A stretch of 64,000 nucleotides of DNA from Candidatus Thermokryptus mobilis (GTDB taxonomy: Bacteria; Bacteroidota; Ignavibacteria; Kryptoniales; Kryptoniaceae): positions 53,454 through 117,453 of the forward strand of contig NZ_FAOO01000004.1 of NCBI RefSeq assembly GCF_900070205.1, read 5' to 3'. The notes beneath the pieces are model-generated. The model searched no databases and was not told where the DNA came from. It was given only the letters and a program-made list of their open reading frames with translations. The position numbers were made by a program, and so were the translations under genes. Shown piece by piece: positions 24,423 through 32,408 of this stretch. How positions within the stretch are numbered: position 1 is the first letter of the stretch; each line of letters begins with the position of its first letter.

Positions 24423-25211
24423 TTATTCCTTAAATCCAAGTTGTCTCCTTCGCTCAAGGATTTCCTTTGCCCTTTCAAGTTGCTCAATTGTGTTTATTCC
24501 GTGGATTTCATCCCAACTTTCGGCTTTAAGGGCGGAAATCTTCATATCGTGATGCGAAAAATAGAAAAATACATCCGTTAAATAATACTCACCTTGGACA
24601 TTGTTCGGAGTTATATATTTAAGAGCTTCAAAGAGAGGTTCCTTTTTGAAAACATAGATTCCAGAATTTATCTCTTTTATCTTTCTCTCCTCTTCCGATG
24701 CATCTTTATGCTCAACTATTCTATCAACTGAGCCATCTGGATTTCTCACTATCCTTCCATAACCTGTTGGGTCTTCAACATCAGCGGTTAATACCGTCGC
24801 CACGGCGTCGGTTTCGTAGTGATATTTTAAAAGTTTTTGTATCGTCTTTACTGTCAGAAGCGGGACATCACCAGATAAGACGAGAACATCGCCGTTGAAA
24901 TTTTTTAAAAGCTTCTCCGTCTGCATCACAGCGTGACCCGTCCCAAGCTGTTGCTCTTGAATTGCAAATTCAGCCGATGGAGCAATTTTTTTAACATAGT
25001 CCATAACCACATCTTTGAAATGTCCAACCACGACTATAACTCTGTCAGAGTTAATTTTAAACGCAAGTTCAACGACATTTTTTATCATCGGTTCTCCGTT
25101 CAAGTGAAACATCACTTTAGCTATGTCAGGTCTATTCATCCTTGTTCCCTTGCCAGCAGCAAGGATGACAGTTGCAAGGTCTCTTGGATGCTTATAAAAA
25201 AAATTCCCCAC
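24423..25211 (-). CDS. GlmU-like N-acetylglucosamine-1-phosphate uridylyltransferase, single domain
   Basis: The 262-residue protein has the GlmU N-terminal nucleotidyltransferase motifs: LAAGKGTRMNR with Lys in IAKVMFHLNGEPM, then QEQQLGTGHAV, LSGDVPLL, PTGYGRIVR, VEHKDAS and NSGIYVF. The left-handed beta-helix acetyltransferase domain of full GlmU (about 450 residues) is absent. It likely makes UDP-GlcNAc or a related UDP-sugar, and acetylation must be done elsewhere. GAGGT stands 5 bases before the GTG start at 25211. It follows panD by 30 bases. Confidence 0.82.
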   Translation of the reverse strand: MGNFFYKHPRDLATVILAAGKGTRMNRPDIAKVMFHLNGEPMIKNVVELAFKINSDRVIVVVGHFKDVVMDYVKKIAPSAEFAIQEQQLGTGHAVMQTEKLLKNFNGDVLVLSGDVPLLTVKTIQKLLKYHYETDAVATVLTADVEDPTGYGRIVRNPDGSVDRIVEHKDASEEERKIKEINSGIYVFKKEPLFEALKYITPNNVQGEYYLTDVFFYFSHHDMKISALKAESWDEIHGINTIEQLERAKEILERRRQLGFKE

Positions 25212-25241
25212 AAGTGACCTCAGTTTATTTTTAAAAATTTT

Positions 25242-25631
25242 TCACTTTGCAATTTCGTTTATCGTCCCGTATATAATTTGCTTAATTTTGTTGTCTTTGT
25301 CAAGTATGACAACTTTCGGTTTGTGATTTTGAGCAACTTCATTGGGATATTGGGCATAGGAGATTATGATTATCTGGTCTCCAACGGCTCCCAAGCGTGC
25401 AGCAGGTCCGTTCAGGCAGATAACCCCCGAATTTCTTTCCCCAGGGATAGCGTATGTTTCAAACCTTGCACCATTGTTTAAGTTCACAACCTGAACTTTT
25501 TCAAACGGAAGGATATCGGCAGATTCAAGAAGGAATTCATCAATTGTGATGCTACCTTCATAGTAAAGCTCAGCTTGGGTTACAATTGCGCCATGTATTT
25601 TTGATTTACACATCTCTCGGTATATTACCAT
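25242..25631 (-). CDS. panD: Aspartate 1-decarboxylase PanD
   Basis: The 129-residue proenzyme cleaves itself at Gly-Ser in YYEGSITID to form the pyruvoyl group, then makes beta-alanine for pantothenate. The conserved GNxAARL-type loop reads [20 protein letters not shown]. The start at 25631 gives six residues before the Met that aligns near the usual N-terminus; the internal ATG (Met7) is an alternative. It lies 22 bases downstream of panC, so two steps of pantothenate synthesis are adjacent; panB is not in the window. Confidence 0.93.
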   Translation of the reverse strand: MVIYREMCKSKIHGAIVTQAELYYEGSITIDEFLLESADILPFEKVQVVNLNNGARFETYAIPGERNSGVICLNGPAARLGAVGDQIIIISYAQYPNEVAQNHKPKVVILDKDNKIKQIIYGTINEIAK

Positions 25632-25653
25632 CAGAATTTCAAGTTTTTTATTT

Positions 25654-26508
25654 TCAAACTTTTACAATTGTGTTATCAATCAGCCGAGTGCTTCCAATTC
25701 TAACAGCAAGCGCTACGAGATACTCGTGACCTTCGGTTAAAGATTCAACCTTTTCAAGCGTCTCGGGCTCAACTATTGCTATATAATCTATCTTCGCCGT
25801 CGGCTTTGAACTTATAAGCTCTTTCATCTTTGAAATTATAACGTTTGGGTCCCTTTCACCGTTTTCTTTTATTAATTTTTCGGCAAGTTTTAAACTCTCA
25901 TAAAGCACGGTTGCATCTTTTCTCTCCAAATCCGAAAGATATACATTCCTTGAGCTCATTGCCAGACCATCTGGTTCACGAACTATGGGTGCGACTATTA
26001 TTTCAATGTCAAAGTTTAAGTCCCTGACCATTTGTTTTATTATCAGTGCTTGTTGAGCGTCCTTTTGACCAAAGATCGCTATGTGTGGTTTTGTGATGTT
26101 AAATAGCTTTGCCACAACCGTTGTAACTCCCCTGAAGTGTGTCGGTCTGAATTCTCCCTCAAGAACTTTCGTTAGTTTATCAACCTCAACATATGTGAGG
26201 AAATTTTTGGGATACATCTCTTCAACACTTGGATGGAAAATTATATCACAGCCAGCTGACTGGGCAAGTTTTACATCTCTTTCAAAATCCCTTGGATATC
26301 TTTCGTAGTCCTCGTTTGGTGCAAATTGTAGAGGGTTGACAAAGATAGTTGTTATGACCACATCGCTTCTTTCCTTTGCCAGTCGTATCAAACTGAGGTG
26401 TCCCTCGTGTAGATAACCCATCGTTGGAACAACGCCTATGATTTTCCCTTCCCTTCTTAGGTCATCAGCTACTCTTTGCATTTCTTTAATCTTTGAAATT
26501 ATCCTCAT
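25654..26508 (-). CDS. panC: Pantothenate synthetase PanC
   Basis: The 284-residue enzyme joins pantoate and beta-alanine with ATP. It has the HIGH-type motif in [15 protein letters not shown], the pantoate-binding [33 protein letters not shown] and the KMSKS-like MSSRNVYLS. The length is normal. It is the first gene of the panC-panD-GlmU-like-CBM-RlmI run and is divergent from an SDR gene, with 140 bases between them. Confidence 0.95.
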   Translation of the reverse strand: MRIISKIKEMQRVADDLRREGKIIGVVPTMGYLHEGHLSLIRLAKERSDVVITTIFVNPLQFAPNEDYERYPRDFERDVKLAQSAGCDIIFHPSVEEMYPKNFLTYVEVDKLTKVLEGEFRPTHFRGVTTVVAKLFNITKPHIAIFGQKDAQQALIIKQMVRDLNFDIEIIVAPIVREPDGLAMSSRNVYLSDLERKDATVLYESLKLAEKLIKENGERDPNVIISKMKELISSKPTAKIDYIAIVEPETLEKVESLTEGHEYLVALAVRIGSTRLIDNTIVKV

Positions 26509-26525
26509 CCCACTTGATGCTTTAT

Positions 26526-26540
26526 TTTTCCGTCGGAAAA
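26526..26540. promoter_or_regulatory. Palindrome in the panC/SDR divergent region
   Basis: TTTTCCG-T-CGGAAAA is a perfect 7-bp inverted repeat. It touches the proposed -10 box of panC (26539-26544), so it could be an operator. No regulator is identified. Confidence 0.3.
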
Positions 26541-26567
26541 TTTACAAATAAATTTTGGATAAATCAA
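26539..26567 (-). promoter_or_regulatory. Possible promoter of the panC operon
   Basis: On the minus strand TTGATT (26567-26562), a 17-base spacer and TAAATT (26544-26539) lie about 30 bases before panC. The match to the sigma-70 consensus is moderate. Confidence 0.3.
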
Positions 26568-26588
26568 AACAGATAGCTAAAAGTTCGT

Positions 26589-26617
26589 TTGATAATTTCC
26601 GTTGAAATTTTTAATTT
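26589..26617 (+). promoter_or_regulatory. Possible promoter of the SDR/M28 operon
   Basis: TTGATA, a 17-base spacer and TAATTT lie about 30 bases before the ATG at 26649. The -35 box continues as ATTTC, like the stronger promoters at 19740 and 37245. Confidence 0.35.
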
Positions 26618-26648
26618 TTAAAGCAGTTGAAAAATAATTTAGCGTGTA

Positions 26649-27377
26649 ATGCGACTTAAAGATAAAGTTGCTGTAATAACTGGTGCTTCGCGTGGGCTTG
26701 GGAAAGCACTCGCAGTTGCCTTTGCCTCTGAGGGAGCTTTAATTTCAATATGCTCAAAGTCAAACAATATATTTTACATCGCTGACCAGATAAAATCATC
26801 CTGCTCAAGATGTCATGTCGGGAAAGTTGATGTCAGCGACTATAATGCCATAAAGGAATTTATTGAAGAAGTTTATAATAGGTTCGGTAGAATAGATATA
26901 CTTGTGAATAATGCTGCTATTCTAGGGATTAGGACAAGTATAGTTGATTATCCGATTGAGGAGTGGAAGAGAGTGATTGATGTAAATTTAAATGGGGTTT
27001 TTTATGTAACGCGTGAGGCGCTCCGTTATATGATACCGCAGAGAAGTGGAAGTATAATAATGGTGAGTTCAAGCGTCGGCAGAACTGGAAGAGCGAAATG
27101 GGGTGCTTACTCTGTTTCTAAGTTTGGGGTTGAAGGTTTAATGCAAATTTTGGCTGATGAACTTAAAGAATTTGGGATAAGGGTTAATTCCGTCAACCCA
27201 GGTCCGATTGCGACAGAGATGAGAAGGCAGGCGTATCCGGATGAAGACCCGACAAAACTCAAAAGACCTGAAGATATCGTAGATGTTTTCATCTATCTTG
27301 CTTCGGATGAGTCAAAAGATATAACAGGGATGCAGTTTGATGCACAAAATTTTAAACTAAGTGAGATAAGAAGATGA
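26649..27377 (+). CDS. Short-chain dehydrogenase/reductase
   Basis: The 242-residue classical SDR has the cofactor motif TGASRGLGKAL, NNAA, the catalytic Ser in MVSSSVGRTG and the YSVSK pair (Tyr and Lys). The substrate cannot be decided. It overlaps the next gene, an M28 peptidase lipoprotein, by 4 bases (ATGA), so the two are translated together although no functional link is obvious. No SD precedes its ATG, consistent with a short leader. Confidence 0.85.
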   Translation: MRLKDKVAVITGASRGLGKALAVAFASEGALISICSKSNNIFYIADQIKSSCSRCHVGKVDVSDYNAIKEFIEEVYNRFGRIDILVNNAAILGIRTSIVDYPIEEWKRVIDVNLNGVFYVTREALRYMIPQRSGSIIMVSSSVGRTGRAKWGAYSVSKFGVEGLMQILADELKEFGIRVNSVNPGPIATEMRRQAYPDEDPTKLKRPEDIVDVFIYLASDESKDITGMQFDAQNFKLSEIRR

Positions 27378-29152
27378 GAAGAATTTTAGTTTTCTTTCTT
27401 TTATTGTTTTATTCCTGTTTTTATTTCGGCTCAACATCGCCACAAATTGATGAAAAGGACCTTTACAAGCATTTAAGTTATATCGCCTCCGATAAGCTTG
27501 AAGGTCGCAGAGCTGGAACGAAGGGAGCTGAATTAGCAGCGGAATATATAGCGAAGCAATTTAAAAGATTTGGGCTTAAACCCGTTGGGGATAACGGGAC
27601 TTATTTCCAGTATTTTGATTTCACAAGTGAGGTTAAAGCCGGGGCGCAGAATTTCCTTAGTTTTAATGTTTCGGGTAAAGAGATAAAATTGACCTTTAAG
27701 CGTGATTTTCATCCACTTCCGTTCAGCGAATCTGGAAAAGTGAACTCTGAGGTTGTTTTCGCTGGCTATGGGATAAGCGCTCCAGAGCTTAACTATGACG
27801 ATTATGATGGCATTGATGCAGAAGGCAAGGTCCTCATAATTTTAAAAGGAACTCCAGATGGCTATAAAGCTCATTCCGAATTTGAAAAATATCTCCCATT
27901 AAGATACAAAGTAAGCAATGCTCAATCAAAGGGTGCTTTGGGTGTTATAATTGTTGATCCTTTTTCTGAAAAGTTTGAGAGGTTTACCTATGATTTTTCC
28001 GCCGGCAAATCAGGTATCATAGCGGTTGAAGTTAGAAATAGTTTGATTGACAGCTTGTTTAAGGTTTGTGGTTATGATTTCAAGATTTATGATCTTGTTA
28101 AAAAAATTTATGATGAGAGGAAACCGTATTCTTTTGCAATTAAAAACTTGACCGCTGAGCTTCAAAGTGATGTCGTATATGTAAAGTCAAAGGTCGCAAA
28201 TGTTCTCGGTTATCTTGAAGGTTCAAATCCAAGTTTAAAGGATGAATACATAATCATCGGTGCTCACTATGATCATCTCGGTTGGGGTGGTCAAGGTTCT
28301 TTAGTCCCAGATACTGTTGCAATTCACAACGGGGCTGATGATAATGGTTCGGGAACCGTTGGATTGCTTGAACTTGCTGAGTATCTATCTCATAATAGGC
28401 GAATTCTTAACAGGAGTATTTTATTCATTGCTTTCACTGCCGAAGAGGAAGGCACAATTGGTTCTGGATATTATGTTAAGAATCCAATTTTACCGCTTGA
28501 GAAAGCCATCGCTATGATAAATATGGATATGATCGGGAGATTGAAAGAGGACAAACTTACAATTTATGGTGTTGGGACATCTCCGATTTGGGAGGGGTTG
28601 ATAAACGGATTGAATTCCGAGTTCAAATTTAATTTGAATTTGGTAAAGGATGGTTACGGACCAAGTGATCACGCACAGTTTTATTCAAGGGGAATTCCCG
28701 TGCTTCACTTTTTCACCGGGATTCACTCTGATTATCATAAACCGAGCGACGATTACGATAAGATAAATTATCAGGGTCAGAAAAGAATTCTTAATTTCAT
28801 AGGTAAATTAATTTTTGAGCTTGACAAGGTAAGTGAAAAACCAAAGTTTGTTAAGGTTGAAACACCGCAAAGGCAAAGCAGAGGTTTTAGGGTTACGCTT
28901 GGCATAGTGCCAGATTATTCTGAGGATGTTCAGGGTATGAAAGTCGGAGATGTTCGTCCAGGAACGCCAGCTGAAAAAGCTGGTATAAAACCTGGGGATA
29001 TCATCGTCAAGATGGGGGGAAAAGAGATAAAAAATATTTACGATTACACTTACGCACTTGGTGATTATAACCCAGGAGATGAAGTTGAAGTTGTTGTTTT
29101 GCGGGGCGATGAGAAGTTGAGTTTTAAGGTGAAGTTTGAGGAAAGAAAATAA
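27374..29152 (+). CDS. M28 zinc aminopeptidase lipoprotein with PA and PDZ domains
   Basis: The 592-residue protein has a lipoprotein signal (lipobox FYSC). A PA domain is inserted before the catalytic part (about 120-260). The M28 zinc ligands are seen in GAHYDH (near 296), NGADDNGSG (near 320), TAEEEG, NMDMIG and HSDYHKPSDD (near 452). The C-terminal 95 residues are a PDZ domain (GDVRPGTPAEKAGIKPGDIIVKMGG). It probably trims peptides in the periplasm. The PDZ domain may bind substrate C-termini (inference). Confidence 0.9.
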   Translation: MRRILVFFLLLFYSCFYFGSTSPQIDEKDLYKHLSYIASDKLEGRRAGTKGAELAAEYIAKQFKRFGLKPVGDNGTYFQYFDFTSEVKAGAQNFLSFNVSGKEIKLTFKRDFHPLPFSESGKVNSEVVFAGYGISAPELNYDDYDGIDAEGKVLIILKGTPDGYKAHSEFEKYLPLRYKVSNAQSKGALGVIIVDPFSEKFERFTYDFSAGKSGIIAVEVRNSLIDSLFKVCGYDFKIYDLVKKIYDERKPYSFAIKNLTAELQSDVVYVKSKVANVLGYLEGSNPSLKDEYIIIGAHYDHLGWGGQGSLVPDTVAIHNGADDNGSGTVGLLELAEYLSHNRRILNRSILFIAFTAEEEGTIGSGYYVKNPILPLEKAIAMINMDMIGRLKEDKLTIYGVGTSPIWEGLINGLNSEFKFNLNLVKDGYGPSDHAQFYSRGIPVLHFFTGIHSDYHKPSDDYDKINYQGQKRILNFIGKLIFELDKVSEKPKFVKVETPQRQSRGFRVTLGIVPDYSEDVQGMKVGDVRPGTPAEKAGIKPGDIIVKMGGKEIKNIYDYTYALGDYNPGDEVEVVVLRGDEKLSFKVKFEERK

Positions 29153-29166
29153 AAAGGGAGAAAAAA

Positions 29167-29643
29167 ATGAACCCAGAGGCAAAGAAGAAAGCATTGAGGA
29201 TGATAACTTACGGTCTTTATGTTTTGACTTCAAAGTCAGGTGATAGATACTCTGCTGGCACTGTTAATTGGTTGAGTCAGGCATCTTTTGAACCACCGCT
29301 TGTTATGGTTGGAGTAAGGAAAGATTCTGGTTTGTATGCGACTATTTCTGAAAGCGGTGTGTTCGCTGTAAATATTCTCGGCGCTGAACAGAAAGATATA
29401 GCTTCTGCATTTTTCAAACCAACAAGCGTTGAAGGTGATAAGATAAACGGGTATAGATTTGAACTCGGTGAGACGGGTTCTCCACTTCTTGTTGATTTGC
29501 CAGCATTTTTTGAGTGTAAAGTTGTTGATAAAGTTGAAAGGGGTGACCATACAATTTTCATCGGAGAGGTTGTAAACGCCGGTGTCAGAAATGAAACGAA
29601 ACCGCTTGTCATGTGGGAAACCGGGTGGTTTTACGGCGGATAA
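29167..29643 (+). CDS. Flavin reductase-like FMN-binding protein
   Basis: The 158-residue protein belongs to the flavin reductase-like family (flavodoxin reductase/FMN-binding split barrel). Typical segments are YGLYVLTSKSGDRYSAGTVNWLSQASFEPPLVMVGV and GVFAVNILG, with HTIFIGEVV near the end. It binds FMN and either passes electrons to a partner or reduces free flavin. GGGAG precedes the ATG. It is followed within 25 bases by a CBS protein and then by a ferredoxin with a membrane tail, a possible electron-transfer group. Confidence 0.82.
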   Translation: MNPEAKKKALRMITYGLYVLTSKSGDRYSAGTVNWLSQASFEPPLVMVGVRKDSGLYATISESGVFAVNILGAEQKDIASAFFKPTSVEGDKINGYRFELGETGSPLLVDLPAFFECKVVDKVERGDHTIFIGEVVNAGVRNETKPLVMWETGWFYGG

Positions 29644-29668
29644 ATAAAAATAAAATTGAGGTGAAGTT

Positions 29669-30118
29669 ATGAAGAAAGTAGGCGACATAGTTAAAGATAA
29701 AACGCTTTTTTTTGTAAAAAGTGGAGAAACGGTTTTAAATGTTGCAAAATTTATGGCTGAGAAAAATATAGGCGCAGTCCCAGTGCTATCAGATGATGGT
29801 AAGTTGATCGGGATTTTCTCCGAGAGAGATATCTTGAAAAGGGTGGTTGCAAAGGGTTTAAATCCAGCGGAGGTTAAAGTTGACGATGTTATGACGCGGG
29901 AGTTGATGCTTGCTCTTGAAGAAGAATCTTATGAGGAATGTCTTGCTAAGATGAAAAAGGCAGGAATTAGACACCTTCCAGTAGTTGATAGAGAAAATAA
30001 CTTGATCGGAATGGTTTCACTTCGTGATCTTATGGATATTTCACTTGATGATAAGATGGAGAAAATTGAAATGTTGCATGCTTATATCTATTACAGACCG
30101 CCATTTGAAGAGAAATAA
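29669..30118 (+). CDS. Protein of two CBS domains
   Basis: The 149-residue protein consists only of a CBS pair. The first repeat has NVAKFMAEKNIGAVPVLSDDGKLIGIFSERDIL and the second has CLAKMKKAGIRHLPVVDRENNLIGMVSLRDLM. Such stand-alone pairs bind adenine nucleotides and act as energy or redox sensors on a partner enzyme. GAGGTG precedes the ATG. The partner may be one of the adjacent redox proteins (inference). Confidence 0.88.
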   Translation: MKKVGDIVKDKTLFFVKSGETVLNVAKFMAEKNIGAVPVLSDDGKLIGIFSERDILKRVVAKGLNPAEVKVDDVMTRELMLALEEESYEECLAKMKKAGIRHLPVVDRENNLIGMVSLRDLMDISLDDKMEKIEMLHAYIYYRPPFEEK

Positions 30119-30141
30119 TTAAAAATAAAAAGGAGGAAAGA

Positions 30142-30582
30142 TTGCCCGTAGTAAAATTTGAGCGTGAAGGGAGAAGTATAGAGGTTCCGAAAGGTGCTAA
30201 TTTAAGAAAAGTTGCTCTAAAGGCAGGTATAAATGTTTACAAAGGGATAAACCAATTTTTAAATTGTCAAGGGCACGGGTTATGTGGAACTTGCAGGGTT
30301 GAGATAATCCAAGGCGATAAAAATGTAAATTCTAAAACGCCTAAAGAAGAGTGGGTTTTAAGGGGCAAATTTTTGATAGCGCATAAAGTCAAACCAAACC
30401 TTCGGCTTTCCTGTCAGGTCAAAGTTGAAGATGACATAGTTGTTTTAACTATGCCTGACTATGAAATAGATAAGGAAGAGACGCTTGAAAGGATTAAGGT
30501 TTTCGCCGTTTCTGCTATCTTTGGGATTTTGTTTTTGGGTGGGCTTCTTTTCATAGTCCTTGATTTTCTCGGCAAGATTTAA
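30142..30582 (+). CDS. 2Fe-2S ferredoxin-like protein with C-terminal membrane anchor
   Basis: The 146-residue protein has a plant-type 2Fe-2S domain with Cys ligands in LNCQGHGLCGTC and RLSCQVKV. It ends in one hydrophobic helix (VFAVSAIFGILFLGGLLFIVL), so it is tail-anchored to the inner membrane with the cluster in the cytoplasm. It starts with TTG, supported by AGGAGG 5 bases upstream. A membrane tail is unusual for this family. It follows the flavin reductase and CBS genes and may pass electrons between FMN and a membrane partner. Confidence 0.82.
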   Translation: MPVVKFEREGRSIEVPKGANLRKVALKAGINVYKGINQFLNCQGHGLCGTCRVEIIQGDKNVNSKTPKEEWVLRGKFLIAHKVKPNLRLSCQVKVEDDIVVLTMPDYEIDKEETLERIKVFAVSAIFGILFLGGLLFIVLDFLGKI

Positions 30583-30603
30583 AAATTTACAGAGCTTGTT
30601 AAA

Positions 30604-31479
30604 GTGAAAATTTTGTTAACTGGTGGAAGTGGCTTCCTTGGTTGGAATTTCTGCAAGGCGTTAAGGTTCAAGCATGAAATTTACGCATTTTATTTTCAAC
30701 ACAAACTGTATCTTGAAAAATGCAATTTTCAAAAAATTGATATAAGAAATCGCGAAGATGTCTTTGAAAGTATTAAAAAGATTCAGCCGGATGTCGTTGT
30801 CCATACAGCAGCGATAACGAATGTCCAAATGTGCGATCAAGATAGGGAACTTGCTTATTCCGTCAATGTTGAGGGAACGAGAAATTTAGTTGAAGCATCT
30901 GCGCAGGTTGGGGCGAAATTTGTGTATATTTCAACCGATCTTGTTTATAGTGGTGATGGCAGTTTCTTCACCGAAGAGATACCTCCAAATCCAAAAAGTT
31001 ATTACGCTCAAACTAAACTTGAAGGTGAGGAAATAGTTAAGTCATATGATAATTACATAATTTTGCGACTCGCTTTGATGTATGGCTGGGGTAATGTTTT
31101 CACAAATTCCTTTTCCGATTGGTTGCATACTGAACTAAGGGCGAGAAGGAAGGTTAAGGTTTTCGTTGATCAGTACAGAACGCCGATTTATGCAGTTGAC
31201 GCTGTGATGGCTATAGATGAACTTATTTCAAAGGGTGTTAAAAATGAGATTTTTAATCTCGGAGGTTCAGAGAGAATTTCAAGGTATGAGTTTGCGCTTA
31301 AATTCGCTGATGTTTTCGGATATTCAACCGATTTGATCATCCCTGTCCCAATGGATTCGGTTAAAACATACCTTGCTGGCGCAAAAGATTGTTCGTTAAA
31401 TATAAACAAAGTTCAATCAATTTTAAGTTTTAAACTCAAAAATGTTGAAGAAGGTTTAAACTCGGCGAAAAAAAGTTAG
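30604..31479 (+). CDS. RmlD-like NAD-dependent sugar epimerase/reductase
   Basis: The 291-residue extended SDR has TGGSGFLGWNF as nucleotide motif, HTAAITNVQMCD, and the YYAQTK catalytic Tyr/Lys. It is most like dTDP-4-dehydrorhamnose reductase, with VFVDQYRTPIYAVDAVMAI near the middle. No other dTDP-rhamnose genes lie nearby, so the substrate is uncertain. The start is GTG, 21 bases after the ferredoxin stop. Confidence 0.8.
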   Translation: MKILLTGGSGFLGWNFCKALRFKHEIYAFYFQHKLYLEKCNFQKIDIRNREDVFESIKKIQPDVVVHTAAITNVQMCDQDRELAYSVNVEGTRNLVEASAQVGAKFVYISTDLVYSGDGSFFTEEIPPNPKSYYAQTKLEGEEIVKSYDNYIILRLALMYGWGNVFTNSFSDWLHTELRARRKVKVFVDQYRTPIYAVDAVMAIDELISKGVKNEIFNLGGSERISRYEFALKFADVFGYSTDLIIPVPMDSVKTYLAGAKDCSLNINKVQSILSFKLKNVEEGLNSAKKS

Positions 31480-31490
31480 GGTCAAGTTTT

Positions 31491-32297
31491 ATGTTATTAA
31501 ATAGGGCGAGGGGAAAACTAAATGGAAAAGTCGTCGTTATAACTGGGGCATCAAGTGGAATTGGCAAAGAGACAGCGATTGCGTTTGCGAGAGTTGGTAG
31601 CAAGTTAGTTCTTTCAGCGAGAAATTTTGAAAATTTAAACGCTGTTGCAGAGGAGATCAAAAAATTTAACGAGAATGTCATCGTCATCCCTGCTGATGTT
31701 TCCGATTTTAAATCGCTTGACGCTTTGGTTGAAAGAACGCTTAATTCTTATGGAAGGGTTGATGTTTTGATAAACAATGCTGGTTTTGGCATTTATGGGT
31801 GGTATCATCAAACGCCTTTTGAAGAGATTGAAAAGATAGTGCGTGTTAATTTTCTTGGTTCTGCTTATCTGATACATAAGATTTTGCCCGTTATGATTAA
31901 TCAAGGTGGAGGCGTTATCGTTAATATCTCATCCGTTGTTGGTAAGAGGGGGATTCCGGGGATGGGAATTTATTCTGCTACGAAGTTTGCATTGACTGGT
32001 TTGACGGAAGCATTGAGGGTTGAGTATAAAAAGCTTGGGGTTCATTTTATCGCTATTCATCCGGGGACTACCGATACGAAATTTTTTGAGAACGCAAGAT
32101 ATTACGGCACAAGCAGGATGCAAGGTAGATTTATGATAATGTCGGCGGAGAAGGTTGCAAGGGAAGTTTTAAAAGCTGTTTTGAAGAGGAAGAGGGAAGT
32201 AGTTTTAACTTTTCCTGGCAAGATTGCTATTTTTATGAACAAATTTTTCCCGTCGTTTTTTGAATATGCGGTGGGGAAGGTGATAAAAATAACTTGA
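31491..32297 (+). CDS. Short-chain dehydrogenase with hydrophobic C-terminus
   Basis: The 268-residue classical SDR has TGASSGIGKE, NNAGFG, the Ser in NISSVVGKRG and YSATK. Its C-terminal 50 residues (KVAREVLKAVLKRKREVV...FFPSFFEYAVGKVI) resemble the membrane-associated SDR group (DltE/17-beta-HSD-like). It probably reduces a ketone on a lipid or small substrate. It follows the RmlD-like gene by 11 bases. Confidence 0.83.
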   Translation: MLLNRARGKLNGKVVVITGASSGIGKETAIAFARVGSKLVLSARNFENLNAVAEEIKKFNENVIVIPADVSDFKSLDALVERTLNSYGRVDVLINNAGFGIYGWYHQTPFEEIEKIVRVNFLGSAYLIHKILPVMINQGGGVIVNISSVVGKRGIPGMGIYSATKFALTGLTEALRVEYKKLGVHFIAIHPGTTDTKFFENARYYGTSRMQGRFMIMSAEKVAREVLKAVLKRKREVVLTFPGKIAIFMNKFFPSFFEYAVGKVIKIT

Positions 32298-32350
32298 TTT
32301 AAGCTGGGGATGTTTGAATTTAAAACCAAAATTGATTAAACTTTTTATGA

Positions 32351-32368
32351 AAGGAAAAAATTTTCCTT
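32351..32368. other. Perfect inverted repeat before the acyl-CoA dehydrogenase gene
   Basis: AAGGAAAA-AA-TTTTCCTT is an 8-bp palindrome 40 bases before the start of the acyl-CoA dehydrogenase gene and 53 bases after the SDR stop. It could be a weak terminator or an operator for a fatty-acid regulator. Confidence 0.3.
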
Positions 32369-32408
32369 GAACTTTTAAAACTTCGCAACAAAAATAAGAG
32401 GTGGCAAA

